Shown: positions 32,150-42,778 of the stretch, in pieces
Layout: each line of letters starts with the position of its first letter
How positions within the stretch are numbered: the first letter of the stretch is position 1
Source: Flavobacterium sp. J49
GTDB taxonomy: Bacteria > Bacteroidota > Bacteroidia > Flavobacteriales > Flavobacteriaceae
NCBI RefSeq assembly: GCF_011742145.1
Contig: NZ_JAAQQU010000099.1
Location: forward strand, 218,955 to 282,954
Direction: 5' to 3'
DNA: 64,000 nucleotides
Made by a program: the position numbers and the translations under genes
The notes under the pieces: model-generated
What the model saw: only the letters and a program-made list of their open reading frames with translations
What the model was told of the DNA's origin: nothing
Database searches by the model: none

Positions 32150-34003
32150 CTATTTCTCAACCACATCCAATTCCACTTTCAAATTATTGATAATAAAATC
32201 TTGTCGGTCCGGGGTATTTTTGCCCATGTAGAATTCGAGTAAGGTTTCAATCGATGTGGCTTTGTCTAACATCACCGGATCAAGGCGAATGTCTTGTCCG
32301 ATAAAGTGTTTGAACTCATCAGGTGAAATTTCTCCCAATCCTTTGAATCGCGTGATTTCCGGTTTGGGTTTTAGCTTTTCGATGGCGTTTACCCTTTCTT
32401 CTTCGCTGTAACAATAGATGGTTTCTTTTTTGTTTCGCACACGGAATAATGGTGTTTGCAAAATGTATAAATGACCATCTTTAATCAACTCAGGGAAAAA
32501 TTGCAGGAAGAATGTAATTAGCAACAAGCGAATATGCATCCCGTCTACATCGGCATCTGTTGCGATTACGATGTTATTGTAACGCAAATCGCCCATATCT
32601 TCCTCAATGTCTAAAGCGGCTTGCAATAGGTTAAACTCTTCGTTTTCATAGACAATCTTTTTGGTCATACCATACGAATTCAAAGGCTTACCGCGCAAAC
32701 TAAACACCGCTTGTGTATTCACATCACGCGATTTGGTAATAGAACCCGACGCGGAATCTCCCTCGGTGATGAAAAGTGTACTTTCTAAACTTCGTGGATT
32801 TTTGGCATCGGTTAAATGCACTCGGCAATCGCGTAGTTTTTTATTGTGTAAACTCGCTTTTTTGGCTCTGTCTTTGGCTAACTTCCGAATTCCCGATAAT
32901 TCTTTACGTTCTCTTTCCGCCTGAAGGATTTTGCGCAATAACAAATCGGCTACTTCAGGGTTTTTGTGCAAATAGTTATCGAGTTTGGTTTTGATAAAAT
33001 CATTGACAAACGTACGCACCGACGGGCCTTTCGGGCCAATATCAGTTGAACCCAATTTGGTTTTGGTTTGCGATTCAAAAACCGGTTCTTCTACTTTTAC
33101 CGAAATGGCGGAAACAATCGACTTTCGGATATCTGATGCTTCAAAGTTTTTATTGTAAAACTCTTTGATGGTTTTAACAATTGCTTCACGGAAAGCCCCC
33201 AAATGCGTTCCTCCTTGCGTGGTATTTTGTCCATTCACAAACGAATGGTATTCTTCTGAGTATTGTGATTTACTGTGTGTCAGAGCCACTTCGATATCGT
33301 CACCCAACAAATGGATGATTGGATATTGCATGTCTTCCTCTGTAATGGTTTCTTCCAATAAATCTTTTAAACCGTTATCTGAATAGAACTTTTCACCATT
33401 GTAATAAATGGTCAAACCAGTATTCAGGTAACAGTAATTTTTGAGCATTTTGATTACATACTCATTGCGGTATTTGTAATTTTTAAAAATGGCTTCATCG
33501 GCAATGAAAGCCACTTTGGTTCCTTTGCGCTTGGTAGACTCCTGAATGTCTTCTTCAATTGTTAGATTTCCGGCAGAGAACTCGGCTGCTTTTTGTTGGT
33601 TATCCCGAACCGATTCCACCCGAAAATAATTCGATAACGCATTAACCGCTTTGGTACCGACACCATTTAAACCAACAGATTTCTTGAAGGCTTTGGAATC
33701 ATATTTACCACCGGTATTCATTTTGGAAACCACATCGACTACTTTTCCTAACGGAATACCACGACCATAATCGCGAACCGTAACCATTTTGTCTTTGATG
33801 GTCACTTCAATCACTTTTCCGGCTCCCATCACAAACTCATCGATACAGTTATCGATGACTTCTTTGAGTAGGATGTAAATACCATCATCGGGCGAAGAGC
33901 CGTCACCGAGCTTTCCGATGTACATACCGGGACGCATTCGGATGTGTTCTTTCCAGTCGAGTGAACGGATATTGTCTTCAGTATATTGATTTTGTTCTGA
34001 CAT
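32150..34003 (-). CDS. parE: DNA topoisomerase IV subunit B (GyrB/ParE-type)
   Basis: 617 residues. GHKL ATPase with [29 protein letters not shown] (Asn and Asp of the ATP site) and GRGIPLGKV, then [11 protein letters not shown]. The Toprim domain has [17 protein letters not shown] and [11 protein letters not shown]. Length and lack of the gyrase-type insertion suit ParE. Encoded upstream of parC on the same strand; the spacer is repetitive rather than promoter-like, so the pair is probably one transcript. Confidence 0.93.
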   Translation of the reverse strand: MSEQNQYTEDNIRSLDWKEHIRMRPGMYIGKLGDGSSPDDGIYILLKEVIDNCIDEFVMGAGKVIEVTIKDKMVTVRDYGRGIPLGKVVDVVSKMNTGGKYDSKAFKKSVGLNGVGTKAVNALSNYFRVESVRDNQQKAAEFSAGNLTIEEDIQESTKRKGTKVAFIADEAIFKNYKYRNEYVIKMLKNYCYLNTGLTIYYNGEKFYSDNGLKDLLEETITEEDMQYPIIHLLGDDIEVALTHSKSQYSEEYHSFVNGQNTTQGGTHLGAFREAIVKTIKEFYNKNFEASDIRKSIVSAISVKVEEPVFESQTKTKLGSTDIGPKGPSVRTFVNDFIKTKLDNYLHKNPEVADLLLRKILQAERERKELSGIRKLAKDRAKKASLHNKKLRDCRVHLTDAKNPRSLESTLFITEGDSASGSITKSRDVNTQAVFSLRGKPLNSYGMTKKIVYENEEFNLLQAALDIEEDMGDLRYNNIVIATDADVDGMHIRLLLITFFLQFFPELIKDGHLYILQTPLFRVRNKKETIYCYSEEERVNAIEKLKPKPEITRFKGLGEISPDEFKHFIGQDIRLDPVMLDKATSIETLLEFYMGKNTPDRQDFIINNLKVELDVVEK

Positions 34004-34104
34004 TTTAAAAAGTAACGAATTTCAGCTAATATAGTGGAATTAGACTGAGTTTTGAAAAGTTATTTATCAAAGTTATTAAGAATGTTTTTGACAAATTTTT
34101 GAAG

Positions 34105-34212
34105 ACAAAAAAGAACAAAGAGCAAAGAGAATAGACTGTTTTACATAAAAAAAACTGCTGAATTTCTCCAGCAGCTTATCTATATTCTCTCTTCTATTTT
34201 CTATATTCTTGC
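34105..34212. repeat. Short-period words around the ychF terminator
   Basis: CAAAGAGCAAAGAGAATAG near 34116-34133 and TATATTCTCTCTTCTATTTT then CTATATTCTTGC near 34181-34212 are complementary-type words (GAGAATA/TATTCTC). They flank the hairpin terminator. Confidence 0.55.
34149..34177 (-). terminator. Terminator of ychF
   Basis: On the minus strand CTGCTGG...TTCAGCAG arms around GAGAAA, with an A-run in the plus sequence giving a U tract. Located 35 bp after the ychF stop. Confidence 0.82.
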
Positions 34213-35307
34213 TTACACATTAAATCGGAAATGCATCACGTCGCCATCTTTTACAATGTATTCCTTACCTTCCACTCTAAGTTTTCCGGCTTCTTTTACT
34301 TTGGCTTCTGAACCGTAGTGAGCGAAATCTTCATAAGCAATCACTTCGGCACGGATAAATCCTTTTTCAAAATCGGTGTGAATTACACCGGCTGCTTTAG
34401 GTGCGGTATCGCCTATATTGATGGTCCAGGCACGAACTTCTTTAACACCGGCCGTAAAATACGTTTGTTGTTTCAATAATTTATAAGCCGCACGAATCAA
34501 CACAGAGCTTCCCGGTTCGGTTAAGCCTAAATCTTCTAAGAACATTTGACGCTCTTCGTAGGTTTCCAATTCGGTGATATCGGCTTCGGTACCAACGGCC
34601 AAAACGATTACTTCAGCATTTTCATCTTTGACCAATTCGCGTACTTGGTCAACGTAAGCATTTCCGGTAGCGGCCGATTCTTCGTCTACGTTACAAACGT
34701 ATAAAACCGGTTTGGTAGTGATTAATTGAAAATCTTCCATCAAAGCTTCTTCGTCGGCGTTTTGAGGCACAACGGTTCTGGCTGATTTGGCTTGTAATAA
34801 AGCTTCGCGGATTCGGTCTAAGAAAGCTTTTTCTACTTGGGCTTCTTTGTTACCGGTTTTGGCGGCGCGGTTGACTTTCTCCAAACGCTTTTCAACGGTT
34901 TCCAAGTCTTTTAACTGCAATTCGATATCGATAGTTTCTTTGTCACGAATCGGGTTTACATTGCCGTCAACGTGTACAATATTGTCATTGTCAAAACAAC
35001 GCAACACGTGAATAATCGCGTTACACTCTCTGATATTGGCTAAGAATTGATTACCCAAACCCTCGCCTTTACTTGCTCCTTTCACTAATCCGGCGATATC
35101 AACGATATCTACAGTAGCCATTTGAACGCGTTCGGGTTTGACCAATTCTTCCAGTTTGTTGATTCTGGGATCAGGAACGTTTACCACTCCTATATTAGGT
35201 TCGATAGTACAAAACGGGAAGTTGGCGCTTTGGGCTTTCGCATTTGATAAACAATTAAATAAAGTTGATTTTCCAACATTGGGTAATCCTACAATTCCTG
35301 CTTTCAT
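34213..35307 (-). CDS. ychF: Redox-regulated ATPase/GTPase YchF
   Basis: 364 residues, normal length. Obg-like P-loop ATPase that associates with ribosomes and responds to oxidative stress. G1 motif GLPNVGKST at the N-terminus, DIVDIAGLVKGASKGEGLGNQFL (G3), a coiled-coil insert with VEKRLEKVNRAA, and a C-terminal TGS domain (KEVRAWTINIGDTAPKAAGVIHTD). Ends KDGDVMHFRFNV as in other YchF. A TATATTTG box with TTG 19 bp upstream lies at 35334-35363 on the minus strand. Confidence 0.96.
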   Translation of the reverse strand: MKAGIVGLPNVGKSTLFNCLSNAKAQSANFPFCTIEPNIGVVNVPDPRINKLEELVKPERVQMATVDIVDIAGLVKGASKGEGLGNQFLANIRECNAIIHVLRCFDNDNIVHVDGNVNPIRDKETIDIELQLKDLETVEKRLEKVNRAAKTGNKEAQVEKAFLDRIREALLQAKSARTVVPQNADEEALMEDFQLITTKPVLYVCNVDEESAATGNAYVDQVRELVKDENAEVIVLAVGTEADITELETYEERQMFLEDLGLTEPGSSVLIRAAYKLLKQQTYFTAGVKEVRAWTINIGDTAPKAAGVIHTDFEKGFIRAEVIAYEDFAHYGSEAKVKEAGKLRVEGKEYIVKDGDVMHFRFNV

Positions 35308-35333
35308 TTTGTTTCTTTGTTATAAAAAGTGTG

Positions 35334-35363
35334 CAAATATAGCGTAATAAAACCAAGTAACAA
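35334..35363 (-). promoter_or_regulatory. Promoter of ychF
   Basis: TATATTTG (minus strand, 35334-35341) and TTG at 35361-35363, spacing 19 bp. Transcription starts about 15-20 bp before the ATG at 35307. Confidence 0.65.
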
Positions 35364-35390
35364 AGTGCATCAAAAGGCAAAAAAAGGAAG

Positions 35391-36557
35391 TTAATTTGCG
35401 CGGTCGACCAATTGCTCAATGATGGCTTGTTCTTCTTCAGTAGCGGCCAATCCCGAGACATTCCAATAGTCTGACAATATGGTGTTTTTTTTGTTGTAAA
35501 GTGTTTTGTCCTTAAAGACTTCACTCTCTTTATAACTGTAGTTTTGATTGCTGAAATTAGTGGTTACAAAGTAGTTTCGGACTTCAATATCAGTGGTTTT
35601 ATTTTTATCAATGCGCTCAAAACCAATTTCTTCTTTAGAACTGACTAAATAATAGTTTTCCCCATCTAACCTGTAAATTGATTTGAATATCGACTTGTAA
35701 ATATTCTTAGAACCAATGGTTTTTTTCTCCTTAACCTCGGCAATGGTTGTTGGTGAAACGGTGGTGTTCACCTCGATGATAATTTTCTTTTTCCAGTCGT
35801 AAATAATTTTAAAATCATCACGTAAACCCTTGTTATTATCCATTGGTGTTACGATGAGCACATTGTAATCCTGATTAGAAGAATAAGCTTTAATTAAAAA
35901 ATCATACTTCTTTTTGGCTCCCGATTCCAATATGGGTTCTAAGTATTTAAAATTGTAATAATTCTGCATGATATCATTGAGGTTGTAACCCAAAACGTCT
36001 GAGTTAATTTGGTCAAACACCAATCCGAATGACCTATTTTGCTCCACCAAAATAGTACTCTTGAAGTTTTTATCTTTGCCGAATAATTGAAAATTCATCA
36101 AGCCATCATTATAGTAAGCATAATGACCATCCATTTTAAAAAACTCCCTAGAATAAACTTTCAATCTCGCCGGAACCGTTAATTTTTTGGTGGAATTTTC
36201 GACTATATTTTTTAGTATTTTCTGCGGATGCTGCTTGGTGACAATAATCTCATCCAAATCATTGACATTGCTTTTAAGATAAATCACATTATCCGTTTTT
36301 TGCAAAGCCGAAGAACGCACCGTGACTTTTAAATAAGAGGAATGTGTAACCTGAATATTGGAGGAACCATTAAGCATAAAAGTCACTTTGCCATCAGAAT
36401 TACTCAACAAAGACTGTTTGGTCTTTAAGATATAAACCGTTACATCTTCAATTGGAAGATTCGTCTCTGAGTCTTTTAAAATCAGTGACTTTTCAACAGT
36501 TTGACCGTGAATTGAAAGACTAAAAACCAATAAAAACAGCAGGTAATATTGTTTCAT
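35391..36557 (-). CDS. Exported carboxypeptidase-regulatory-domain protein
   Basis: 388 residues. Signal peptide MKQYYLLFLLVFSLSIHGQ, followed by a CarboxypepD_reg-like beta-sandwich (about 22-105: EDVTVYILKTKQSLLSNSDG). The remaining 280 residues are strand-rich with a KFFKMDGHYAYYNDGLMNF segment; no TonB plug or barrel. Similar single-chain exported proteins with a regulatory-like domain and an unknown C-terminal half are common in this group, function unknown. Divergent from the TonB receptor at 36716. A TAAATTTG box lies at 36576-36583 on the minus strand. Confidence 0.78.
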   Translation of the reverse strand: MKQYYLLFLLVFSLSIHGQTVEKSLILKDSETNLPIEDVTVYILKTKQSLLSNSDGKVTFMLNGSSNIQVTHSSYLKVTVRSSALQKTDNVIYLKSNVNDLDEIIVTKQHPQKILKNIVENSTKKLTVPARLKVYSREFFKMDGHYAYYNDGLMNFQLFGKDKNFKSTILVEQNRSFGLVFDQINSDVLGYNLNDIMQNYYNFKYLEPILESGAKKKYDFLIKAYSSNQDYNVLIVTPMDNNKGLRDDFKIIYDWKKKIIIEVNTTVSPTTIAEVKEKKTIGSKNIYKSIFKSIYRLDGENYYLVSSKEEIGFERIDKNKTTDIEVRNYFVTTNFSNQNYSYKESEVFKDKTLYNKKNTILSDYWNVSGLAATEEEQAIIEQLVDRAN

Positions 36558-36575
36558 TCTCAGTTAGGGTTTAAA

Positions 36576-36583
36576 CAAATTTA
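36576..36583 (-). promoter_or_regulatory. -7 box for the CarboxypepD_reg gene
   Basis: TAAATTTG on the minus strand, 18 bp before the ATG at 36557; no good -33 element at 17-19 bp. Confidence 0.45.
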
Positions 36584-36715
36584 GCAAAATTTTGTTCAAA
36601 ATTAAAAAGACAGTAAAATGTTAGTTAATTTGTTGAAATGGTTTTATCAAATGTGTTAAAACAACACTAAAAAAATATTATATTGCATTTAATTAACACC
36701 TAACCAACCAACTTT

Positions 36716-39208
36716 ATGAAAAAAATTACACTTTTATTATTTTCATTACAATTCGGATACCTAGCTGCACAAGACAATCCGAATACAACTCAGAAAGACT
36801 CGACGAAAGCCAACGAACTCCAAGAAATTAAGATTGTAGGTTCGAGGAATTCCAAAAGAACAGTGGTGAATTCAGCCGTTCCGATTGACATCATTGATGT
36901 AAAAAGCGTTACTACCCAAAGCGGTAAGATAGAAATCAATGAATTACTGCAATATGCCGCACCTTCATTTAACGCCAACAAACAATCGGGTTCTGATGGT
37001 GCTGACCATGTTGACCCCGCCACTTTGAGAGGAATGGGACCCGATCAAACTTTGGTTTTGATTAACGGCAAAAGAAGACACCAGTCATCATTGATTAACT
37101 TATTCGGAACTCGAGGACGCGGGAATACCGGTACGGATTTGAATGCGATTCCGGCGGCGGCCATCAAGCGAATTGAGATTCTTCGAGATGGTGCTGCAGC
37201 ACAATATGGTTCTGATGCCATTGCGGGTGTCATCAATATCGTTTTGAATGACAATGTTGATGAACTCACCGGAACTATTACATATGGTATGTACAGTACC
37301 AATGCTGATGGCAATTTCCCTGCCGGAACAGCCAATACCGGCGACAATTTTCTAGACACGAATGCCGATGGAAACAAAACAGCCGACGGAAAAAGCTTTG
37401 ATGGAAATTCTATCAAGCTAACGACCAACTATGGAACTAAAATTGGTGACAAAGGCGGTTTTGCCAACTTTACCGCGGAGTATTTAAATAAGGAAAAAAC
37501 ATTGCGCCCGGGATTTGATTTCAGACGTGGTTTTGGTGAAGCTTCGATTGAAAGCTTTAATTTCTTTGTCAATGCGGCTATTCCGGTTTCGGATAAAACC
37601 AAGTTTTATGCATTTGGTGGTAGAAATTTCAGAGATACTGATGCGTATGCCTTTACCCGAAACAATCCTTCTCCGAGAATTGTAACCGATATTTACCCGA
37701 ACGGATTTACGCCGAGAATTACCTCTTTAATAATTGACAATTCGGTTTCTGCCGGATTCAGAACCCAAACTGCCAGTGGCTGGAATTTGGACATCAGTAA
37801 TACTTATGGTAAAAACTTATTCCATTATTATATTAAAGGTACTTTGAACGCCTCACTGGAAGAAGCTTCACCTACAGAATTTGATGCCGGTGGTCACACT
37901 TTGAGCCAAAACACGGTTAACTTGGATTTGTCTAAAAATTATGATGGCGTTCTAAACGGATTAAACTTGGCCTTTGGTGGCGAATATAGAACCGAACAAT
38001 TCACCATTTTTGCAGGAGAAGAAGGTTCCTATGCCACTTATGACGTAAACGGACAACCGATAACAGACCCATTGAATCAAACCATTCCAAATGACCCTAA
38101 TACCGGAGAACCAAGACCGGGCGGTTCACAGGGTTTCCCGGGATACAGTCCGGATAATGAAGTCAACCGAAGCCGTTCCAATGTGTCGCTTTATGCTGAT
38201 GGTGAATTGGATGTAAACGATAATTTCATGGTAAGTTCCGCTTTGCGTTTTGAAAATTACAGTGATTTCGGAAGTACTATTAATGGAAAATTGGCCGCGC
38301 GATTAAAAACCGGAGCAAACATTAATTTAAGAGGTTCTATTAGTTCGGGGTTCAGAGCGCCTTCATTGGCACAGATTTATTACAACCTTCGTTTCACCAA
38401 TTTCTCTTCGAGCGGCGCTTCGGAAATTTTATTGTCGCCTAATAATAGTCCGGTAACTCAAGCCTTTGGAATTGGTAAATTAAATGAAGAAAAAGCCATC
38501 AACGGTTCGCTTGGTTTCACAGCTTCTTATGGTGATTTCACCGCTACCATCGATGGTTATATGGTAAATGTGACCGACAGAATTGTGTTGACCGGCTATT
38601 TCGATGCATCGGCTTTAAACATTGGTGTTGACCAAGCGCAATTTTTCGTAAATGGTGTTGACACCAAAACAACCGGTTTGGATGTGGTTATTTCATGGAA
38701 AAAGAAATTTGGAGACAATTCCTTTGCTGCTACTTTAGTGGGAAACATCAATGATATGAAAGTAGACAAAGTAAACAATGGAACTTTAGACGAACAGACA
38801 TTCTTTGGAGAAAGAGAAAAAGCGTTCCTTTTGGCTTCGGCTCCGGATAATAAATTTGCTTTAAACCTGAATTACTCGCGTAAATGGTTTGATGCCGGAT
38901 TGGCTTTTACCCGCTTTAGCGAAGTAAAATTGTTAGACTATCAAATGTATGAGGACGTTGCGGATTATGGCACTTTTGCCAATCAAATCAAAGCCGCTAC
39001 AGATACTTACGGGGCTAAAATTGTAACCGATTTGACTTTAGGGTTCAACCTTTCCAAAAATACCAAATTGAGTGTTGGAAGTAATAACTTGTTCAACGTT
39101 TATCCTGATCAACAAGACGACTGGGTGGAAGCCGGCGGTTATTGGGATGCGGTACAAATGGGCTTTGGTGGTGCATACTATTATGCCCGAATGAACTTCA
39201 AATTCTAA
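36716..39208 (+). CDS. TonB-dependent receptor
   Basis: 830 residues. Signal peptide MKKITLLLFSLQFGYLAAQ, then a TonB box/plug: LQEIKIVGSRNSKRT, LLQYAAPSFNANKQSGSDGA, TLRGMGPDQTLVLINGKRRH, NAIPAAAIKRIEILRDGAAA and QYGSDAIAGVINIVL. The barrel ends ARMNFKF. There is no N-terminal carboxypeptidase-like domain and no SusD gene, so this looks like a siderophore- or cofactor-type receptor rather than a SusC. Ligand unknown. Strong terminator follows. Confidence 0.93.
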   Translation: MKKITLLLFSLQFGYLAAQDNPNTTQKDSTKANELQEIKIVGSRNSKRTVVNSAVPIDIIDVKSVTTQSGKIEINELLQYAAPSFNANKQSGSDGADHVDPATLRGMGPDQTLVLINGKRRHQSSLINLFGTRGRGNTGTDLNAIPAAAIKRIEILRDGAAAQYGSDAIAGVINIVLNDNVDELTGTITYGMYSTNADGNFPAGTANTGDNFLDTNADGNKTADGKSFDGNSIKLTTNYGTKIGDKGGFANFTAEYLNKEKTLRPGFDFRRGFGEASIESFNFFVNAAIPVSDKTKFYAFGGRNFRDTDAYAFTRNNPSPRIVTDIYPNGFTPRITSLIIDNSVSAGFRTQTASGWNLDISNTYGKNLFHYYIKGTLNASLEEASPTEFDAGGHTLSQNTVNLDLSKNYDGVLNGLNLAFGGEYRTEQFTIFAGEEGSYATYDVNGQPITDPLNQTIPNDPNTGEPRPGGSQGFPGYSPDNEVNRSRSNVSLYADGELDVNDNFMVSSALRFENYSDFGSTINGKLAARLKTGANINLRGSISSGFRAPSLAQIYYNLRFTNFSSSGASEILLSPNNSPVTQAFGIGKLNEEKAINGSLGFTASYGDFTATIDGYMVNVTDRIVLTGYFDASALNIGVDQAQFFVNGVDTKTTGLDVVISWKKKFGDNSFAATLVGNINDMKVDKVNNGTLDEQTFFGEREKAFLLASAPDNKFALNLNYSRKWFDAGLAFTRFSEVKLLDYQMYEDVADYGTFANQIKAATDTYGAKIVTDLTLGFNLSKNTKLSVGSNNLFNVYPDQQDDWVEAGGYWDAVQMGFGGAYYYARMNFKF

Positions 39209-39228
39209 ACTAAATATTAATATCACAA

Positions 39229-39260
39229 AGGTCCTGAGTTTTAGCTCGGGACTTTTTTTT
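39229..39260 (+). terminator. Terminator after the TonB receptor
   Basis: GTCCTGAG and CTCGGGAC arms (with a G-T pair) around TTTTAG, then eight T. Confidence 0.9.
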
Positions 39261-39318
39261 ATGTGTATCTTATAACATTAAAGTAAAATAATGTAACATA
39301 TAATATTGGTTTTGGGAA

Positions 39319-39326
39319 TAGATTTG
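39319..39326 (+). promoter_or_regulatory. -7 box for the secreted unknown
   Basis: TAGATTTG fits TAnnTTTG, 30 bp before the ATG at 39356. Confidence 0.5.
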
Positions 39327-39355
39327 TAATGTACTAATCATTAAAATTATACATT

Positions 39356-39895
39356 ATGAAAGTTCTACTTTTAAGCACACTTACCTTGCTGTTTACGATT
39401 AATAGTCAGGCTCAAAATACCAATGTGAAATCTGAAGTTAAAACAACCACCAAAACCATCAAGGATTCTAAAGGTGAGAAAAAAATTGTAAAAACGGAGG
39501 AGATTAAAGAAGTGCAGAAAATCAAATTGGAAGAGGCCAAAGCCAATAGCTTAAACATTCCAATGAAAGCTGACCAAGAAGTTGATGTGACTAAAAAAAC
39601 CAAATTAGCTGTAGACGGCGTAACCCAATTTGTTGATGTAGACCGATCGGCATATTACACTTTTAACGGTCAAAAATACCAAGTTGCCATTGACAAAAGC
39701 GGTTATACGATGGCCATTCCTGACAATCAGGAACGCGCGGTTTTGAGAAGAACTTCCAACAACAATTATATTTATAAAAACAAGGATAAACTCTCTGTTG
39801 GTTATTTTGATGCAGAAGGAAATCTAGTCTTAGAGACTTATGATGAAAAAACAGACACAGTAGTCCTTGAAAAATTTATTGTTGTGAAGCCTTAA
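39356..39895 (+). CDS. Exported protein of unknown function
   Basis: 179 residues. Signal peptide MKVLLLSTLTLLFTINSQAQ. The first 60 residues of the mature chain are Lys/Glu/Thr-rich and probably helical or disordered (KTTTKTIKDSKGEKKIVKTE). The second half has strands around YYTFNGQKYQVAIDKSGYTM and YDEKTDTVVLEKFIVVKP. No known domain. Own promoter box and terminator. Confidence 0.7.
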   Translation: MKVLLLSTLTLLFTINSQAQNTNVKSEVKTTTKTIKDSKGEKKIVKTEEIKEVQKIKLEEAKANSLNIPMKADQEVDVTKKTKLAVDGVTQFVDVDRSAYYTFNGQKYQVAIDKSGYTMAIPDNQERAVLRRTSNNNYIYKNKDKLSVGYFDAEGNLVLETYDEKTDTVVLEKFIVVKP

Positions 39896-39916
39896 TATAT
39901 TTCATGTTTTGTTGGG

Positions 39917-39947
39917 AAAGCCCGGGCACTTGTGTTCGGGTTTTTGT
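39917..39947 (+). terminator. Terminator after the exported unknown
   Basis: AGCCCG and CGGGTT arms with an imperfect inner stem, then TTTTGTTTTT. Confidence 0.75.
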
Positions 39948-39962
39948 TTTTCAGAAATAAAA

Positions 39963-39984
39963 AAACCTCAAAAAATTGAGGTTT
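39963..39984 (-). terminator. Terminator of the ferredoxin gene
   Basis: AAACCTCA and TGAGGTTT arms around AAAAAT, with an A run giving the U tract on the minus strand; 7 bp after the ferredoxin stop. Confidence 0.85.
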
Positions 39985-39990
39985 AAATGA

Positions 39991-40440
<450 letters not shown>

Positions 40441-40444
40441 TCAC

Positions 40445-40452
40445 TATTTTTG
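40445..40452 (+). promoter_or_regulatory. -7 box for the acyl-CoA reductase gene
   Basis: TATTTTTG, 41 bp before the ATG at 40493. It lies inside the longer frame beginning at 40361 and thereby supports the shorter start. Confidence 0.6.
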
Positions 40453-40492
40453 TGCAAAATTACAATCAAAACCATTCATAAACAAGCGACTG

Positions 40493-41551
40493 ATGTTACA
40501 AATCGAGAAAAAAAAATGTTTTAACGAATTAGGCCGATTTTTAAGCCAATTTTCTTTGGAACAAAACAGTAAAAACGAGGCTGTTCTTCATAATGATTTG
40601 TTCTTCGATAGTTTTGTTGCTTTGATTGAATTGTCCCAATCACACAATGGATGGTTTACACCGGAACAAGTGTATCATTCGGTACAATCTTGGGCGAAAG
40701 CTTTGCAAGAAGATAATTTGAACCAATGGTTATCAAATTATGATTTCTCGAAAGTACAGCCAAAAACCGTTGGCCTTATACTCGCAGGAAATATTCCGTT
40801 GGTTGGCTTTCACGATTTTCTTTCCGTATTAATTTCAGGACATAAAGTTTTGGTAAAGACTTCTTCGAATGACCAACATTTAATTAAATTTTTGGCCCAA
40901 TATTTAATCGCTGTCAACCCGGAAATAGAAAACTACATCACCTTTACCGATGGTAAATTAGAAAACTTTGATGCGGTAATCGCCACCGGAAGCAACAACA
41001 CGGCTCGTTATTTTGAGTTTTATTTTAAAGACAAGCCGAGTATCATTCGCAAAAATCGAAACTCAGTAGCACTTTTAACCGGAGAGGAAACGCAGGAAGA
41101 TTTGGTGCAATTAGGAGAAGACATTTTTAGATATTTTGGGTTGGGTTGCCGAAATGTTTCCAAACTATTTGTCCCGAAAGGGTACGACTTTCAGCCATTC
41201 TTTCAGGCGATTTACGAATACAAAGACGTAATCTTCTACGAAAAATATTCTAACAATTACGATTACAACAAAGCCGTTTTCTTAATGAGTAACTTTAAGT
41301 TATTGGATAACGAATTCTTAACGTTGAAAGAAGACAGCAGTTACGCCTCGCCTATTTCTTCGGTGTTTTATGAATACTATGAAAATATTGAAGACATTAA
41401 AAAGCAGTTGAAAAACGATGCGGACCAAATTCAGTGTATTGTTTCTAAAGGATTGGTTAAAAACAGTATTCCTTTTGGCAAAACCCAACAGCCTGAACTT
41501 TGGGACTATGCGGATAATTTGGATACTTTGGAGTTTTTACTACAAATCTGA
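40493..41551 (+). CDS. LuxC-like acyl-CoA reductase
   Basis: 352 residues from MLQIEKKKCF. The family (PF05893) reduces acyl-CoA or acyl-protein thioesters to aldehydes with NADPH. Visible: LAGNIPLVGFHDFLSVLISGH (NADPH-binding region, KVLVKTSS), VIATGSNNTARYFEFYF, SVALLTGEET and the nucleophilic Cys219 in GLGCRNVSKLFVP. There is no luxD/E partner or luciferase gene. In flavobacteria the gene sits before serC, with ferredoxin upstream in the divergent direction; the physiological product is not established, possibly fatty aldehyde or alcohol for wax or lipid. Confidence 0.88.
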   Translation: MLQIEKKKCFNELGRFLSQFSLEQNSKNEAVLHNDLFFDSFVALIELSQSHNGWFTPEQVYHSVQSWAKALQEDNLNQWLSNYDFSKVQPKTVGLILAGNIPLVGFHDFLSVLISGHKVLVKTSSNDQHLIKFLAQYLIAVNPEIENYITFTDGKLENFDAVIATGSNNTARYFEFYFKDKPSIIRKNRNSVALLTGEETQEDLVQLGEDIFRYFGLGCRNVSKLFVPKGYDFQPFFQAIYEYKDVIFYEKYSNNYDYNKAVFLMSNFKLLDNEFLTLKEDSSYASPISSVFYEYYENIEDIKKQLKNDADQIQCIVSKGLVKNSIPFGKTQQPELWDYADNLDTLEFLLQI

Positions 41552-41683
41552 TTGAAAGATTCCTAATAAATGTTATAAACTAAAACGTTTTCGTTAATAA
41601 GATGGGCTTATTATTGCGGAATTCTAACCGCTTATTTTGGCACTATTTCCGAAATTTGCACTTTAATTTTTTGGAAATCCATC

Positions 41684-42778
41684 ATGAAAAAACACAATTA
41701 CAGCGCCGGACCATGTATACTTCCGCAAGAAGTTTTTGAAAAATCTGCTCAGGCAGTTTTGAATTTCAATAATTCCGGATTGTCTTTATTAGAGATTTCA
41801 CACCGAAGCAAAGATTTCGTAGCCGTAATGGACGAAGTAAGAGCGTTGGTTTTAGAGCTATTAGGTTTGGAAGGCAAAGGTTACCAAGCATTGTTTTTGC
41901 AAGGTGGCGCGAGTTTAGAATTTTTGATGGTTCCATATAATTTAATGAAAGTGAATGGCAAAGCGGCTTATTTAGATACCGGAACTTGGGCCAACAACGC
42001 GATTAAGGAAGCCAAACTATTTGGTGAAACTGTAGTGGTTGCATCTTCCAAAGAGCAAAATTACAATCATATTCCAACCGACTATACGATTCCTGCGGAT
42101 GCGAGTTACTTTCACTGTACGAGTAACAATACGATTTTCGGAACCCAAATGAAATCTTTTCCTAAAACCGATATCCCGGTGGTTTGTGATATGAGTTCGG
42201 ACATTTTTTCCCGCACTTTAGATTTCTCTCAATTCGACTTAATTTATGCCGGAGCTCAGAAAAATATGGGCGCCGCCGGAGCAACATTGGTTGTGGTGAA
42301 AGAAGAAATATTGGGCAAATCAGGTAGAACGATTCCGAGTATTTTGGATTATGAAAAACACATTAAGGCCGAAAGTATGTACAATACACCGGCTGTTTTT
42401 GCAGTGTACACTTGTTTGTTGACTTTACAATGGTTGAAAAACCAAGGAGGCATCGCTGCAATTGAAAAAATCAATGAAGCCAAAGCCAATTTATTGTATT
42501 CAGAAATTGACCGCAACACCATGTTCAAAGGAACCGCAGCGGTGGCAGACAGAAGTTTTATGAATGCTACTTTCTTATTGGAAAATCCTGAACTTCAGGA
42601 ATCGTTTGACAAGATGTGGAAAGAAGCCGGTATTTCGGGCATTACCGGACATCGTTCTGTAGGCGGTTACAGGGCTTCTATGTACAATGCCTTGCCATTA
42701 GAAAGCGTTCAAGTTTTGGTCGATGTGATGAAGGAATTTGAAAACTTATACAGTACACAATCGCAATTAGCAGAATAA
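41684..42778 (+). CDS. serC: Phosphoserine aminotransferase
   Basis: 364 residues. This class V PLP aminotransferase converts 3-phosphohydroxypyruvate and glutamate to phosphoserine; it also acts in PLP synthesis. Features: NYSAGPCILPQEV at the start (Tyr and Gly of the phosphate loop), ISHRSKDF, LFLQGGASLEF, and the Schiff-base lysine in LIYAGAQKNMGAAG. C-terminal GITGHRSVGGYRASMYNA is the family signature. Followed by serA after the dispersed element copy C; the two work in consecutive steps of serine synthesis. Confidence 0.97.
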   Translation: MKKHNYSAGPCILPQEVFEKSAQAVLNFNNSGLSLLEISHRSKDFVAVMDEVRALVLELLGLEGKGYQALFLQGGASLEFLMVPYNLMKVNGKAAYLDTGTWANNAIKEAKLFGETVVVASSKEQNYNHIPTDYTIPADASYFHCTSNNTIFGTQMKSFPKTDIPVVCDMSSDIFSRTLDFSQFDLIYAGAQKNMGAAGATLVVVKEEILGKSGRTIPSILDYEKHIKAESMYNTPAVFAVYTCLLTLQWLKNQGGIAAIEKINEAKANLLYSEIDRNTMFKGTAAVADRSFMNATFLLENPELQESFDKMWKEAGISGITGHRSVGGYRASMYNALPLESVQVLVDVMKEFENLYSTQSQLAE

